From NCBI GenBank assembly GCA_004001285.1, contig AP018697.1, positions 1,984,001-2,048,000 on the forward strand: a stretch of 64,000 bases of DNA, read 5' to 3'. A model generated the notes under the pieces. It made no database searches. It saw only the letters and a program-made list of their open reading frames with translations, and was not told where the DNA came from. This document shows, piece after piece, positions 16,720 to 26,522 of the stretch. Origin of the DNA: Arthrobacter sp. MN05-02. GTDB lineage: Bacteria; Actinomycetota; Actinomycetes; Actinomycetales; Micrococcaceae. The translations under genes and the position numbers were made by a program. How positions within the stretch are numbered: the first letter of the stretch is position 1; the number at the start of each line of letters is the position of its first letter.

Positions 16720-19473
16720 GTGGCTGCAGAACAAGGTACGGCGGATATTCTGAGCGGTCTGACCGTCGGCAAGCCCGATGGGGATCCCGAGGAGACCGCG
16801 GAGTGGATCGAATCCCTCGATGAGCTGATTCGCACCCAGGGCACCGAGCGCGCGCAGTACATCATGCGTTCGCTCCTCCAGCGTGCCGGTGCGCAGTCCG
16901 TGGGCGTGCCCATGGTCACGACGACGGACTACGTCAACACGATCCCGGCGGACCAGGAACCGGAGTTCCCGGGTGACGAGGAGATCGAGCGGAAGTACCG
17001 CGCATGGATGCGTTGGAACGCCGCCGTCATGGTCCACCGCGCGCAGCGCCCGGAGATCGGGGTCGGTGGCCACATCTCGACCTACGCCGGCGCGGCGACG
17101 CTCTACGAGGTGGGCTTCAACCACTTCTTCAAGGGCAAGGACCACCCCAGCGGTGGTGACCAGGTGTTCTTCCAGGGGCACGCCTCCCCCGGGATGTACG
17201 CCCGGGCCTACCTGGAGGGGCGCCTCACGGAGGAGGACCTCGACGGTTTCCGCCAGGAGAAGTCGAAGGAGGGCAACGCGCTGTCCTCCTACCCCCACCC
17301 GCGCCTGATGCCGGACTTCTGGGAGTTCCCCACGGTCTCGATGGGCATCGGCCCGATGAACGCGATCTATCAGGCGCAGTCCAACCGCTACCTGCACAAC
17401 CGTGGCCTGAAGGACACGTCCGGGCAGCAGGTCTGGGCGTTCCTCGGTGACGGTGAGATGGACGAGCCCGAATCGCGTGGCCTGCTCCAGCTCGCGGCGA
17501 ACGAGAAGCTGGACAACCTGAACTTCGTCATCAACTGCAACCTGCAGCGCCTGGACGGACCCGTCCGCGGCAACGGCAAGATCATGCAGGAGCTCGAGGC
17601 ATTCTTCCGCGGTGCCGGTTGGAACGTCATCAAGGTCGTCTGGGGACGCGAGTGGGACTCGCTGCTCGCCAAGGACAAGGACGGCGCGCTGGTCGACATC
17701 ATGAACCAGACCCCGGACGGCGACTACCAGACGTACAAGGCGGAGTCCGGCGGATTCGTGCGGGACCACTTCTTCGGCAAGTCGCCCGAGACCAAGGCCA
17801 TGGTCGAGGACCTCTCGGACGCCGAGATCTGGAACCTCAAGCGCGGCGGACACGACTACCGCAAGGTCTACGCGGCGTACAAGGCGGCCACGGAGTTCAA
17901 GGGCAAGCCGACCGTCATCCTCGCGAAGACCGTGAAGGGCTACGGCCTCGGCCCGCACTTCGAGGGCCGCAACGCGACCCACCAGATGAAGAAGCTGACC
18001 AACGCCGACCTCAAGGCGTTCCGCGACCACCTGCGCATCCCGGTCACCGACGAGCAGATCGACGACGACCTCTACAACGCTCCGTACTACCACCCGGGCG
18101 CGGATTCCCCGGAGATCAAGTACCTGCTGGAGCGACGCCGCGAACTCGGCGGCTTCGTGCCGGAGCGGCGCACCAAGCACGCCGACGTCGTCCTGCCGGG
18201 CGACAAGGCGTACGAGATGGGCAAGCGCGGGTCCGGCAAGCAGCAGGCCGCCACCACGATGGCGTTCGTGCGCATCCTGAAGGACCTCATGCGGGACAAG
18301 GAGTTCGGCAAGCGCATCGCGCCGATCATCCCCGACGAGGCGCGCACCTTCGGCATGGACTCGTTCTTCCCGACGGCGAAGATCTACAACCCCAACGGAC
18401 AGAACTACCTCTCCGTGGACCGCGACCTGGTCCTCGCGTACAAGGAGTCCGTCGAGGGTCAGATCCTCCACGCCGGGATCAACGAGGCCGGCTCGATGGC
18501 CGCCTTCACCGCGACGGGCACGGCCTACGCCACGCAGGGGGAGCCGCTGATCCCGATCTACGTCTTCTACTCGATGTTCGGGTTCCAGCGCACCGGGGAC
18601 TCCATCTGGGCCGCCGCGGACCAGATGGCGCGAGGCTTCATCATCGGGGCCACCGCCGGGCGCACCACGCTGACCGGTGAGGGCCTGCAGCACGCCGACG
18701 GGCACTCGCCGATCCTGGCCTCGACCAACCCGGCCGTGGTGACCTATGACCCGGCGTTCGGCTACGAGATCGGACACATCCTCCGCGACGGGCTGAACCG
18801 GATGTACGGGGACATCGGCGACGAGCCCGAGTCCTTCCGCAACGTCATGTACTACATCACCGTGTACAACGAGCCCTTCGTGCAGCCGGCCGAGCCCGAG
18901 GAGCTGGACGTCGAGGGCCTGCTCAAGGGCATCTACCTGCTCAAGCCCGCGAAGGTCGACGGGCCCCGCACGCAGCTGCTCGCCTCCGGCGTCGCCGTCC
19001 CATGGGCGCTCGAGGCACAGAAGATCCTCGCCAAGGACTGGGGCGTCTCCGCGGACGTCTGGTCCGTGACGTCCTGGAACGAACTGCGCCGCGACGGCCT
19101 CGACGCCGAGGAGGAAGCCTTCCTCAACCCCGGGGCCGACGCGCGCAAGCCGTTCGTCACCCAGCAGCTCGAAGGCGCGACCGGCCCGATCGTCGCCGTC
19201 TCCGACTACATGAAGGCCGTCCCGGACCAGATCCGCCAGTTCCTGCCCAACGAGTTCGCGACCCTCGGAGCCGACGGCTTCGGATTCTCGGACACGCGCG
19301 CCGCCGCACGTCGGTTCTTCAAGATCGACAGCCACTCCGTCGTCGTCCGCGCCCTCGAGATGCTCGCCCGCCGCGGCGAGGTCGACGCGAACGCGCCGAA
19401 GGAAGCCATCGAGAAGTACCGCCTGCTCGACGTCAACGCCGGAACCACCGGCAACGCCGGCGGCGAATCCTAG
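16720..19473 (+). CDS. aceE: Pyruvate dehydrogenase E1 component, homodimeric
   Basis: Thiamine-diphosphate enzyme that decarboxylates pyruvate and passes the acetyl group to E2 lipoyl domains. The 917-residue protein is full length for the AceE type. It has the ThDP motif starting [11 protein letters not shown] and ending INCN, the active-site segment [16 protein letters not shown], and the transketolase-like domain with [14 protein letters not shown] 16720 is chosen because GGAG sits 9 bases upstream; GTG 16705 would destroy that spacing. E2/E3 genes are not in the window. A strong terminator follows, so it is probably monocistronic. It supplies acetyl-CoA to the FAS genes next door. Confidence 0.96.
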   Translation: MAAEQGTADILSGLTVGKPDGDPEETAEWIESLDELIRTQGTERAQYIMRSLLQRAGAQSVGVPMVTTTDYVNTIPADQEPEFPGDEEIERKYRAWMRWNAAVMVHRAQRPEIGVGGHISTYAGAATLYEVGFNHFFKGKDHPSGGDQVFFQGHASPGMYARAYLEGRLTEEDLDGFRQEKSKEGNALSSYPHPRLMPDFWEFPTVSMGIGPMNAIYQAQSNRYLHNRGLKDTSGQQVWAFLGDGEMDEPESRGLLQLAANEKLDNLNFVINCNLQRLDGPVRGNGKIMQELEAFFRGAGWNVIKVVWGREWDSLLAKDKDGALVDIMNQTPDGDYQTYKAESGGFVRDHFFGKSPETKAMVEDLSDAEIWNLKRGGHDYRKVYAAYKAATEFKGKPTVILAKTVKGYGLGPHFEGRNATHQMKKLTNADLKAFRDHLRIPVTDEQIDDDLYNAPYYHPGADSPEIKYLLERRRELGGFVPERRTKHADVVLPGDKAYEMGKRGSGKQQAATTMAFVRILKDLMRDKEFGKRIAPIIPDEARTFGMDSFFPTAKIYNPNGQNYLSVDRDLVLAYKESVEGQILHAGINEAGSMAAFTATGTAYATQGEPLIPIYVFYSMFGFQRTGDSIWAAADQMARGFIIGATAGRTTLTGEGLQHADGHSPILASTNPAVVTYDPAFGYEIGHILRDGLNRMYGDIGDEPESFRNVMYYITVYNEPFVQPAEPEELDVEGLLKGIYLLKPAKVDGPRTQLLASGVAVPWALEAQKILAKDWGVSADVWSVTSWNELRRDGLDAEEEAFLNPGADARKPFVTQQLEGATGPIVAVSDYMKAVPDQIRQFLPNEFATLGADGFGFSDTRAAARRFFKIDSHSVVVRALEMLARRGEVDANAPKEAIEKYRLLDVNAGTTGNAGGES

Positions 19474-19493
19474 GGTTCAGCCGCCCGGGACGG

Positions 19494-19541
19494 GGCGACG
19501 GCGGAAGCAGCTTCAGTGCTGCTTCCGCCGTCGCCCTTTTT
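19494..19541 (+). terminator. Intrinsic terminator of aceE
   Basis: An 18-bp perfect stem (19494-19511 with 19518-19535) with loop TTCAGT, followed by CTTTTT. It is one of the few textbook poly-T terminators in the window. Confidence 0.9.
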
Positions 19542-19593
19542 GTAGCCTCCCCACAAATGGAAGCGCGCGGCGCCGAGACCGTATGCTCGGAGG

Positions 19594-20922
19594 ATGCCGC
19601 AGCCCGCAGATGCCCCGACCGGTGCCGGGAGTGCACCCGGAGCGACGAACGCGGGGATCGCTCCCCCGGACCCCGCCACCGTGGAGAAGCTGCGCGCGAC
19701 GATCGGGTCGCTGTCCACAGCGACCCTGAGACAACTCGACGCCGACCTGCCCTGGTACCGCGGACTGCGGCCCGACGAACGCTCCGCGCTCGGCATGGTG
19801 GCGCAGAAGGGCATCGCGTCCTTCGTCAACTGGTACCAGAAGCCGGTCTCCCCGGCATGGGTGCTGAGCGACGTCTTCGGCACCGCACCCACCGAACTCA
19901 CCCGGTCCATCAGCCTGCAGAAGGCCCTCCAGCTCATCCGCGTGGTGGTGCAGGTCGTCGAGGACCACGTGCCGTTCCTCGCTCCCGCCGCGGACCAGGG
20001 TCCGCTGCGGGAGACCGTCCTGCGGTACTCGCGCGAGGTGGCGTTCGCGGCGGCGGATGTCTACGCCCGCGCGGCGGAGACTCGCGGATCCTGGGACACG
20101 CGCCTCGAAGCACTCGTGGTCGACGCGATCCTCCGCGGGGAGAGTTCCGACGCCCTCCGCTCGCGCATCGCCGCGGTGGGCTGGAAATCCCAGGCACGCA
20201 TCACCGTCATGGTCGGCAGCGCCCCGCAGGAACCGAACGTCGGCTTCCTGAATGAACTCCGACGCGTCACCGGACGCCTCGCCGAGGACGTCCTGGTCGG
20301 CATCCAGGGTGAGCGGCTCATCCTCGTCCTGGGCGGCGTGCGGGATGCCGCCAAGGCCTACCCGCGCATCAGCGAGCTCTTCGGGGAGGGTGCCGTCGTG
20401 TTCGGGCCGGAGGCGGAATCGCTCGTCGCGGCGAGCAGCTCCGCACAGGCGGCCTTCGCGGGGCTCACGGCAGCGCGTGCCTGGCCGGCCGCACCGCGCC
20501 CCGTCTCCTCCGAGGACCTGTGGCCCGAACGGGTGATGTCCGGCGACGACACCGCGCGGCGCGCACTCGTGCGCACCATCTACCGGCCACTCCTCGCCGC
20601 CGCGAACGGCCTCGAGCCGACCCTCTCCGCCTACCTGACCCTCGGGCACTCCCTGGAGGCGACCTCAAGGTCGCTCTTCGTGCACGCCAACACCGTGCGG
20701 TACCGCCTCCGCCGGGTCTGCGACGTCACGGGCTGGGACCCGCTCATCCCCCGTGAGGCCTACGTCCTCCAGACCGCGCTGGTGGTCGGACGCCTGTCGG
20801 CGACGCCCTCCTCCTCTGCCGGCGGCACCGCGGGTACGGGCGCGGGCAATGGTCGGGCGCCCCGGCTCGCGGCTCCCGACAGGGGTGCTCCCGCGTCGGC
20901 AGCGAGGACGTCCGCCTTGTAG
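19594..20922 (+). CDS. fasR: PucR-type transcriptional activator of fatty acid synthesis (FasR)
   Basis: A 442-residue regulator with a PucR-like helix-turn-helix at the C-terminus (TLGHSLEATSRSLFVHANTV, then RYRLRRVCDVTGWDP, roughly 350-385). The middle GGDEF-like or CdaR-like domain binds no recognised ligand. Position is the main evidence for the name: in Streptomyces a PucR-like FasR directly precedes and activates fabDHPF, as here. The ATG lies immediately after GGAGG, a poor spacing, so an internal start such as GTG 19681 is possible. The C-terminal 50 residues are low complexity. A dyad overlaps its stop codon. Confidence 0.85.
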   Translation: MPQPADAPTGAGSAPGATNAGIAPPDPATVEKLRATIGSLSTATLRQLDADLPWYRGLRPDERSALGMVAQKGIASFVNWYQKPVSPAWVLSDVFGTAPTELTRSISLQKALQLIRVVVQVVEDHVPFLAPAADQGPLRETVLRYSREVAFAAADVYARAAETRGSWDTRLEALVVDAILRGESSDALRSRIAAVGWKSQARITVMVGSAPQEPNVGFLNELRRVTGRLAEDVLVGIQGERLILVLGGVRDAAKAYPRISELFGEGAVVFGPEAESLVAASSSAQAAFAGLTAARAWPAAPRPVSSEDLWPERVMSGDDTARRALVRTIYRPLLAAANGLEPTLSAYLTLGHSLEATSRSLFVHANTVRYRLRRVCDVTGWDPLIPREAYVLQTALVVGRLSATPSSSAGGTAGTGAGNGRAPRLAAPDRGAPASAARTSAL

Positions 20923-20933
20923 ACTTCCTACAA
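20917..20933. promoter_or_regulatory. Dyad TTGTAG-N5-CTACAA before fabD
   Basis: Perfect 6-bp arms with a 5-base spacer, covering the stop codon of fasR and about 70 bases upstream of fabD. The place suits an operator for FasR or another lipid regulator. The assignment is inference. Confidence 0.4.
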
Positions 20934-21000
20934 CGAGGCGCAGCCAGCTTGGTTCAGCCGAACACCCGATAAAGATCCGCCGATTTGGAAAGCTGGAACA

Positions 21001-21966
21001 GTGCTTGCAATCGCCTGCCCCGGACAGGGCTCACAGACCCCGGGCTTCCTGAGTCCCTGGCTCGACCTACCGGGAGTGCGGGAGCACCTCGAACAGCTCA
21101 GCGACCGTGCCGGTACCGACCTGGTGAAGCACGGCACCGTCTCCGACGAGGAGACCATCAAGGACACGGCCGTCGCCCAGCCGCTGATCGTCGCTGCGGG
21201 GCTCGTGACGGCGCGGCTCCTCCTCGAAGGCCACACGCTGACCGCAGCCACGGTCGTGGCGGGTCACTCGGTGGGTGAACTGACGGCGTCCGCGGTCGCC
21301 GGCGCGCTCTCCGAGGACGACGCCGTCGCCTTCGTGCGGGTCCGCGCCAACGCCATGGCGGCAGCCGCCGCCACCACACCGACCGGCATGAGCGCCGTCC
21401 TCGGCGGCGATCCGGACGAGGTCGCCGCGCGCCTCGAGGAACTGGGCCTCACGGCAGCGAACGCCAACGGCGGCGGCCAGGTGGTCGCCGCGGGAACGCT
21501 GGAGCAGCTCGCCGCCCTCGCGGACAATCCACCGGCGAAGGCCCGCGTCATCGCCCTCAAGGTGGCCGGAGCATTCCACACCACTCACATGGCCCCCGCG
21601 GTCACAGCGCTCGAGGAGCTGAGGACGTCCCTGGCGCCGACGGATCCGGTGGCCACCCTCATGTCCAACCATGACGGCCTGCCCGTCGCCACCGGCGAGG
21701 GCAACCTCGACAGCCTGATCGCGCAGGTGTCGCGTCCCGTCCGGTGGGACCTGTGCATGGACAGCATGCAGGGCATGGGCGTCACCGGACTGGTCGAACT
21801 CTCTCCCGCCGGGACTCTCACGGGCCTCGCCCGACGCGGAATGCGCGGTACGGCGACACTCGCCGTAAAATCGCCCGAGGACCTGGACGCCGCCCGCGGC
21901 TTCATCCTGGAGCACTCGCGGACCACGGACCTCGATCCGTCCCTTACCCCCGAAGGACCTCAGTGA
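21001..21966 (+). CDS. fabD: Malonyl-CoA-ACP transacylase
   Basis: Moves malonyl groups from CoA to acyl carrier protein. The 321-residue protein has GQGSQTPGF at 8-16, the nucleophile elbow GHSVGE, and the catalytic His in AFHTTHM. Arg and Gln positions (VRVRANAMA) fit malonyl specificity. The GTG start has GGAAAG 9 bases upstream. Its TGA overlaps the GTG of fabH (GTGA), so the two are translationally coupled. First gene of the fabD-fabH-acpP-fabF operon, as in other actinobacteria. Confidence 0.95.
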   Translation: MLAIACPGQGSQTPGFLSPWLDLPGVREHLEQLSDRAGTDLVKHGTVSDEETIKDTAVAQPLIVAAGLVTARLLLEGHTLTAATVVAGHSVGELTASAVAGALSEDDAVAFVRVRANAMAAAAATTPTGMSAVLGGDPDEVAARLEELGLTAANANGGGQVVAAGTLEQLAALADNPPAKARVIALKVAGAFHTTHMAPAVTALEELRTSLAPTDPVATLMSNHDGLPVATGEGNLDSLIAQVSRPVRWDLCMDSMQGMGVTGLVELSPAGTLTGLARRGMRGTATLAVKSPEDLDAARGFILEHSRTTDLDPSLTPEGPQ

Positions 21967-23024
21967 GCATCACCGCCCTCCAGCAAGCCCCCCTCCGCGA
22001 GCACACGCGCATCCTCGGCGTCGGCGCCTATCGACCCGACATCATCGTCACCAACGACGACGTGTGCCAGTGGATCGATTCCTCGGACGAGTGGATCCGG
22101 CAGCGGACAGGCATCGTCACGCGCCACCGTGCACCGCGTGACGTGAGCGTCATCGACATGGCGGAGGCAGCCTCGAAGGAGGCCCTCTCCGCTGCGGGCA
22201 TCGACGCCTCCCAGCTCGGCGCCGTCCTGGTCTCGACCGTGACCCACCCCTACGCCACACCGTCCGCCGCCGCACAGCTCACCGACCGCCTCGGAGCGAC
22301 GCCGGCCCCGGCCTACGACATCTCGGCGGCCTGCGCGGGCTACTGCTACGGCATAGCCCAGGCCGATGCCCTGGTCCACGCCGGATCGGCGGACTACGTC
22401 CTGGTGGTCGGCGTCGAGAAGCTCTCCGACTTCATTGACAACTCCGACCGCACCATCTCCTTCCTCCTCGGCGACGGCGCGGGCGCCGTCGTCGTCGGTC
22501 CCGGTGACGCCGCAGGCATCGGGCCGTCCGTGTGGGGCTCCGACGGCAGCAAGCACGAGGCCATCCGCATGACCCGCCCGCTCACCGACGTCCGCGACTA
22601 CGCGATCGGTGCGGTCGCCACCGACGCCGAGCGGGAGCAGGATGTCGACGCAGGTCGGGAGAGCCTCTGGCCGACGATGCGCCAGGACGGGCCGACGGTC
22701 TTCCGCTGGGCCGTCTGGGAGATGGCGAAGGTCGCGCAGCGCGCGCTCGACGCGGCAGGCATCTCGGCCGACGACCTCGCCGCGTTCCTCCCCCATCAGG
22801 CCAACATCCGTATCATCGATGAGATGGTGAAGCAGCTGAAGCTCCCCGAGCACGTCTACGTGGCCCGGGACATCGTGGACGCCGGCAACACCTCGGCAGC
22901 CTCCATCCCGCTGGCGATGCACCGCACGCTCAAGGAGCAGCCGTCCCTCAGCGGCAAGCTCGCCCTGCAGATCGGTTTCGGCGCGGGCCTCGTCTTCGGA
23001 GCCCAGGTAGTGGTGCTCCCCTAG
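21963..23024 (+). CDS. fabH: 3-oxoacyl-ACP synthase III (FabH)
   Basis: Starts fatty acid chains by condensing an acyl-CoA primer with malonyl-ACP. The 353-residue protein has the Cys of SAACAGYCYG, the His of PHQANIRI and the Asn of DAGNTSAASIP, the complete Cys-His-Asn triad. Actinobacteria rich in branched fatty acids use a FabH that prefers branched primers, but specificity cannot be read directly. The GTG start overlaps the fabD stop. OleA at 50.8 kb is a distant paralogue. Confidence 0.95.
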   Translation: MSITALQQAPLREHTRILGVGAYRPDIIVTNDDVCQWIDSSDEWIRQRTGIVTRHRAPRDVSVIDMAEAASKEALSAAGIDASQLGAVLVSTVTHPYATPSAAAQLTDRLGATPAPAYDISAACAGYCYGIAQADALVHAGSADYVLVVGVEKLSDFIDNSDRTISFLLGDGAGAVVVGPGDAAGIGPSVWGSDGSKHEAIRMTRPLTDVRDYAIGAVATDAEREQDVDAGRESLWPTMRQDGPTVFRWAVWEMAKVAQRALDAAGISADDLAAFLPHQANIRIIDEMVKQLKLPEHVYVARDIVDAGNTSAASIPLAMHRTLKEQPSLSGKLALQIGFGAGLVFGAQVVVLP

Positions 23025-23100
23025 TTTTCAAGCCCAGACCGCGACTGAGCGGTTTGACCATCCCCGCCGGTGCACCGGCAAGAACAGAAAAGGAGCCACC

Positions 23101-23346
23101 ATGGCTAGCAACGAAGAAATCCTGGCCGGTCTGGCCGAGATCGTCAACGAAGAGACGGGCCTCGCTCCCGAGTCCGTCGAGATGGACAAGTCCTTCACCG
23201 ACGACCTCGACATCGACTCCATCTCGATGATGACCATCGTCGTCAACGCCGAGGAAAAGTTCGGCGTCCGCATCCCCGACGAAGAGGTCAAGAACCTCAA
23301 GACCGTCGGTGACGCCGTCACCTTCATCTCGGGCGCACAGGCCTAG
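23101..23346 (+). CDS. acpP: Acyl carrier protein
   Basis: An 81-residue acidic four-helix carrier. The phosphopantetheine Ser lies in DDLDIDSISMM (Ser at about 41). A strong GGAG site stands 6 bases before ATG. It carries growing acyl chains between FabD, FabH and FabF, encoded on either side. Confidence 0.96.
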   Translation: MASNEEILAGLAEIVNEETGLAPESVEMDKSFTDDLDIDSISMMTIVVNAEEKFGVRIPDEEVKNLKTVGDAVTFISGAQA

Positions 23347-23460
23347 TTCCTGGGTTCCCAGCGCTGCGGCCGCTCCCGGTGTTCCCGCCGTGGGCGGCCG
23401 TAGTCGTCATCCCCCCGCCCCGGTCCTGCCGGCGCACAGTCCAGCTTCGAAAGAGTGACC

Positions 23461-24696
23461 ATGCCACGCAAAGTCGTCATCACCGGACTCGGTGCAACCA
23501 CCCCCATCGGCGGGGACGTCCCGACCATGTGGGCCAACTCCCTCAAGGGAGTCTCGGGCGCCCGGACCATCGAGGCCGACTGGGTCCAGAAGTACGAACT
23601 GCCCGTGACGTTCGCCGCCCAGATCGCCACTCCGGCCTCGGAGGTCCTCTCACGCGTGGAGGCCAAGCGCATGGATCCCTCGACGCAGTTCGCCGTCGTG
23701 GCCTCCCGTGAGGCGTGGCGGGACTCCGGCATCGAGGACGTGGACAAGGACCGCCTCGCCGTGGCTTTCGCCACCGGCATCGGCGGGGTCTGGACCCTCC
23801 TCGACGCCTGGGACACCCTCCGGGAGAAGGAACCCCGGCGCGTGCTGCCCATGACGGTGCCGATGCTGATGCCCAACGGTCCCGCTGCCGCGGTGAGCCT
23901 CGACCTCGGCGCGCGCGCAGGAGCCCATACCCCGGTGTCCGCCTGCGCCTCCGGAACGGAGGCCCTGCACCAGGGACTCGAACTGATTCGGTCCGGCAAG
24001 GCCGACGTCGTCGTCTGCGGCGGCGCCGAGGCCGCCATCCACCCTATGCCCATAGCGGCCTTCGCCTCCATGCACGCGCTGTCGCGCCGGAACGACGAGC
24101 CCGAGCTCGCCTCACGTCCGTACGACACGCATCGCGACGGGTTCGTCATGGGCGAGGGCGCCGGTGCCCTCGTCATCGAGGCCGAGGAGCACGCGCTCGC
24201 CCGCGGTGCCCGCATCTACGCGGAGCTCGGCGGCACCTCCGTCACCGCCGATGCGTACCACATCACTGCGCCGGACCCCGAGGGACTCGGTGCGACCCGT
24301 GCCCTGAAGGCTGCGCTGTTCGATGCCCGCGCCCAGGCCGAGGACGTGGTCCACGTGAACGCCCATGCGACGTCGACCCCCGTGGGCGACAAGCCGGAGT
24401 ACACCGCGCTCAAGGCGGCCCTGGGGTCGCATGTGGATCAGGTGGCCGTGTCGGCGACGAAGTCCCAGACCGGACACCTGCTCGGAGCGTCCGGCGCTGT
24501 CGAGGCGGTGATGACCGTGCTGGCCGTCCACGAACGGAAGGCCCCGGTGACGATCAACCTCGACGACCAGGACCCCGAGATCCCGCTGGATGTCGTCACG
24601 TCTGCCCGGGACCTGCCGTCGGGCGACATCGTGGCGCTGAGCAATTCCTTCGGTTTCGGCGGCCACAATGCGGTCATCGTGCTCCGCAGCGTCTGA
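23461..24696 (+). CDS. fabF: 3-oxoacyl-ACP synthase II (FabF)
   Basis: Elongating condensing enzyme. The 411-residue protein has the nucleophile Cys in VSACASGTEAL, His in VNAHATSTPVGD and His in SQTGHLLGASGAVE, plus the C-terminal GFGGHNAV glycine loop. ATG 23461 is preferred over GTG 23455 because AAAGAG is better spaced from it. It is the only KAS-II gene seen here, in contrast to the kasA/kasB pair of mycobacteria. A hairpin terminator follows 23 bases after the stop. Confidence 0.95.
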   Translation: MPRKVVITGLGATTPIGGDVPTMWANSLKGVSGARTIEADWVQKYELPVTFAAQIATPASEVLSRVEAKRMDPSTQFAVVASREAWRDSGIEDVDKDRLAVAFATGIGGVWTLLDAWDTLREKEPRRVLPMTVPMLMPNGPAAAVSLDLGARAGAHTPVSACASGTEALHQGLELIRSGKADVVVCGGAEAAIHPMPIAAFASMHALSRRNDEPELASRPYDTHRDGFVMGEGAGALVIEAEEHALARGARIYAELGGTSVTADAYHITAPDPEGLGATRALKAALFDARAQAEDVVHVNAHATSTPVGDKPEYTALKAALGSHVDQVAVSATKSQTGHLLGASGAVEAVMTVLAVHERKAPVTINLDDQDPEIPLDVVTSARDLPSGDIVALSNSFGFGGHNAVIVLRSV

Positions 24697-24719
24697 CGCC
24701 ACGATCCGAACGAATAGCA

Positions 24720-24747
24720 AAAGGCGCCACCCTCGGGTGGCGCCTTT
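24720..24747 (+). terminator. Terminator of the fab operon
   Basis: Inverted repeat AAAGGCGCCACCC / GGGTGGCGCCTTT (24720-24732 with 24735-24747), ending in TTT then CC. In RNA the loop would open to four or more bases. Confidence 0.75.
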
Positions 24748-24835
24748 CCTGTGTGCTGAGCCGCTCGGTGTGCCGTTCGATCGGGACCTGCTATGGGTGG
24801 TCCCGATCAGGGCCGGCGGGTTGTCCGGCTCGGTG

Positions 24836-25339
24836 TCAGCCCACCTGGTGCAGCCAGCGCACGGGGGCGCCTTCGGCTGCGTGGCGGAAGGGTTCCAGTT
24901 CCTCGTCCCAGGACTCCCCGAGAGCGAGGGAGAGTTCGTGGTAGACGGCGGCGGGATCGCCGGCGCCGGCCTCGTAGGCGTAGCGGATGCGGTCCTCGGT
25001 CACCATGATGTTGCCGTGGACGTCGGTCGTGGCATGGAAGATCCCGAGCTCGGGGGTGTGCGACCAGCGGCCGCCATCAGCACCGGGGCTCTGTTCCTCG
25101 GTGACCTCGTAGCGCAGGTGGGCCCAGCCCCGCAGCGCCGACGCCAGTTGCGCACCGGCGCCCTGCGGGCCGATCCAGGAGAGCTCCGCGCGGAGCATCC
25201 CGGGCGCGGCAGGTTGCGCTGTCCACTCCATGTCGATGCGCTTGTCCAGCACCGAGCCGATAGCCCATTCGACATGAGGGCACAACGCAGTAGGGGCAGA
25301 GTGCACGTACAAGACACCGCGCGCCATCACAACAGACAT
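24836..25339 (-). CDS. DUF3145 family protein
   Basis: A 167-residue actinobacterial protein starting MSVVMARGVLYVHSAPTALC. Family members lie next to FAS-II or cell-envelope genes in many actinobacteria, but no activity is established. Start 25339 is set by a GGAGG site 5 bases upstream; longer versions would begin before that site. The sequence is a mixed alpha/beta domain rich in Trp and Glu, without signal peptide or membrane segments. It converges on fabF. Confidence 0.82.
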   Translation of the reverse strand: MSVVMARGVLYVHSAPTALCPHVEWAIGSVLDKRIDMEWTAQPAAPGMLRAELSWIGPQGAGAQLASALRGWAHLRYEVTEEQSPGADGGRWSHTPELGIFHATTDVHGNIMVTEDRIRYAYEAGAGDPAAVYHELSLALGESWDEELEPFRHAAEGAPVRWLHQVG

Positions 25340-25552
25340 TCCATCCTCCATAGCTGTAGGTACGTCTTCCCCAACGACCTTCAGTGGCTGATGAAACTGC
25401 TTCGGATGTGCCAGAACTTCCCGAGACCCACCCGCACATATCATGCAGGTTCGATTGAACTACTGCTCATTGTGCCCGAGACAGGTGAATTCCGCCACTA
25501 TGACGACGCCCCGTGAACCGCGCGGTGTGATCCTGGCGTACCCGAGGGCTGC

Positions 25553-26485
25553 TCAGGCGCGGGGGTGGGCCTGCTCGTAGCTGCGCCGGAGGCGATCCAC
25601 CGACACGTGGGTGTAGAGCTGGGTGGTGGCGAGGCTGGAATGGCCGAGGATCTCCTGCACGGCCCGGAGATCCGCCCCACCGTCGAGCAGGTGGGTCGCC
25701 GCGCTGTGGCGCAGGGCGTGGGGACCACGCGCCGCCGTGTCTCCCAGGGCCTCGAGGGCGTCCCTGACCTGGGTGCGGACCGTGCGCTGGTCGATGCGCC
25801 CGCCACGGCGGCCGAGGAACAGCGCCGGCCCGCTGCGCTCCAAGACCCAGCGGGGCCGCCCACGGCGGAGCCAGTCGTCGATGGCGTGCGCTGCCGGCAC
25901 CCCGTACGGGACAGTGCGTTCCTTCGAGCCCTTGCCCAGGACGAGCAGCGTGCGGCGCTCCATGTCGACGTCGTCGATGTCGAGGCCGACCAGCTCACCG
26001 ACCCGGACGCCGGTCGCGTACAGCAGTTCGAGCATCGCGCGTCGCTGGAGCTCGTAGGGGTCCCCCTGCCTCGCGCGCTCATCGAGACCCTCCAGAAGAG
26101 TGGCGGCCTGCGGCTGGTTGAGGACGGCTGGAAGGCTGCTCGTCCGCTTGGGCGCCCGGAGACGCAGAGCCGGGTTGGCAGGGATCAGCTCCTCGCGGAC
26201 GGCCCAGTCCATGAACGTGCGTACCGTCGATGCGCGCCGGGCGACCGTCGCGCGGGACAGGCCGGCCTCGTTCAGTGCGCCGAGCCACGCCCGGAAGTGC
26301 CGGAGCTCGAGCTGGTCCAACGACGCCGCACCGGCCCGTGACGCATGCGAGAGGAAGAGCGCAACGTCCTTCTCGTACGCCCGCACGGTATGCGCGGAGC
26401 GGTTGCGTTCCCTGAGGAGGTAGTCCGCGAAAGCCTGCAGGGCCGCGCCGAAGTCAGGGTGCAGCCCGGTACCGCCTCGTGTCAT
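25553..26485 (-). CDS. xerC: Tyrosine recombinase XerC/XerD family
   Basis: Site-specific recombinase of the type that resolves chromosome dimers. The 310-residue protein has the N-terminal SAM-like core-binding domain (about 10-100) and the catalytic domain. The latter holds Arg (ATGVRVGELVGL), Lys (GKGSKER), HALRHSAATH, LGHSSLATTQ and the nucleophile Tyr (LYTHVS). ATG 26485 follows a strong GGGGAGG site. The XerC name rests on its place just after the dprA group, the usual xerC context; XerD cannot be excluded by sequence alone. Confidence 0.88.
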   Translation of the reverse strand: MTRGGTGLHPDFGAALQAFADYLLRERNRSAHTVRAYEKDVALFLSHASRAGAASLDQLELRHFRAWLGALNEAGLSRATVARRASTVRTFMDWAVREELIPANPALRLRAPKRTSSLPAVLNQPQAATLLEGLDERARQGDPYELQRRAMLELLYATGVRVGELVGLDIDDVDMERRTLLVLGKGSKERTVPYGVPAAHAIDDWLRRGRPRWVLERSGPALFLGRRGGRIDQRTVRTQVRDALEALGDTAARGPHALRHSAATHLLDGGADLRAVQEILGHSSLATTQLYTHVSVDRLRRSYEQAHPRA

Positions 26486-26522
26486 GGTCACCTCCCCTAC
26501 CAGTATCCACGTGCCGCGCTCC

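Noticed and set aside
16360..19335. A 991-codon open frame antisense to aceE
   Set aside because: It is a mirror of the strongly GC3-biased aceE codons: high in Val, Arg, Glu and His with no family motif. aceE itself is intact.
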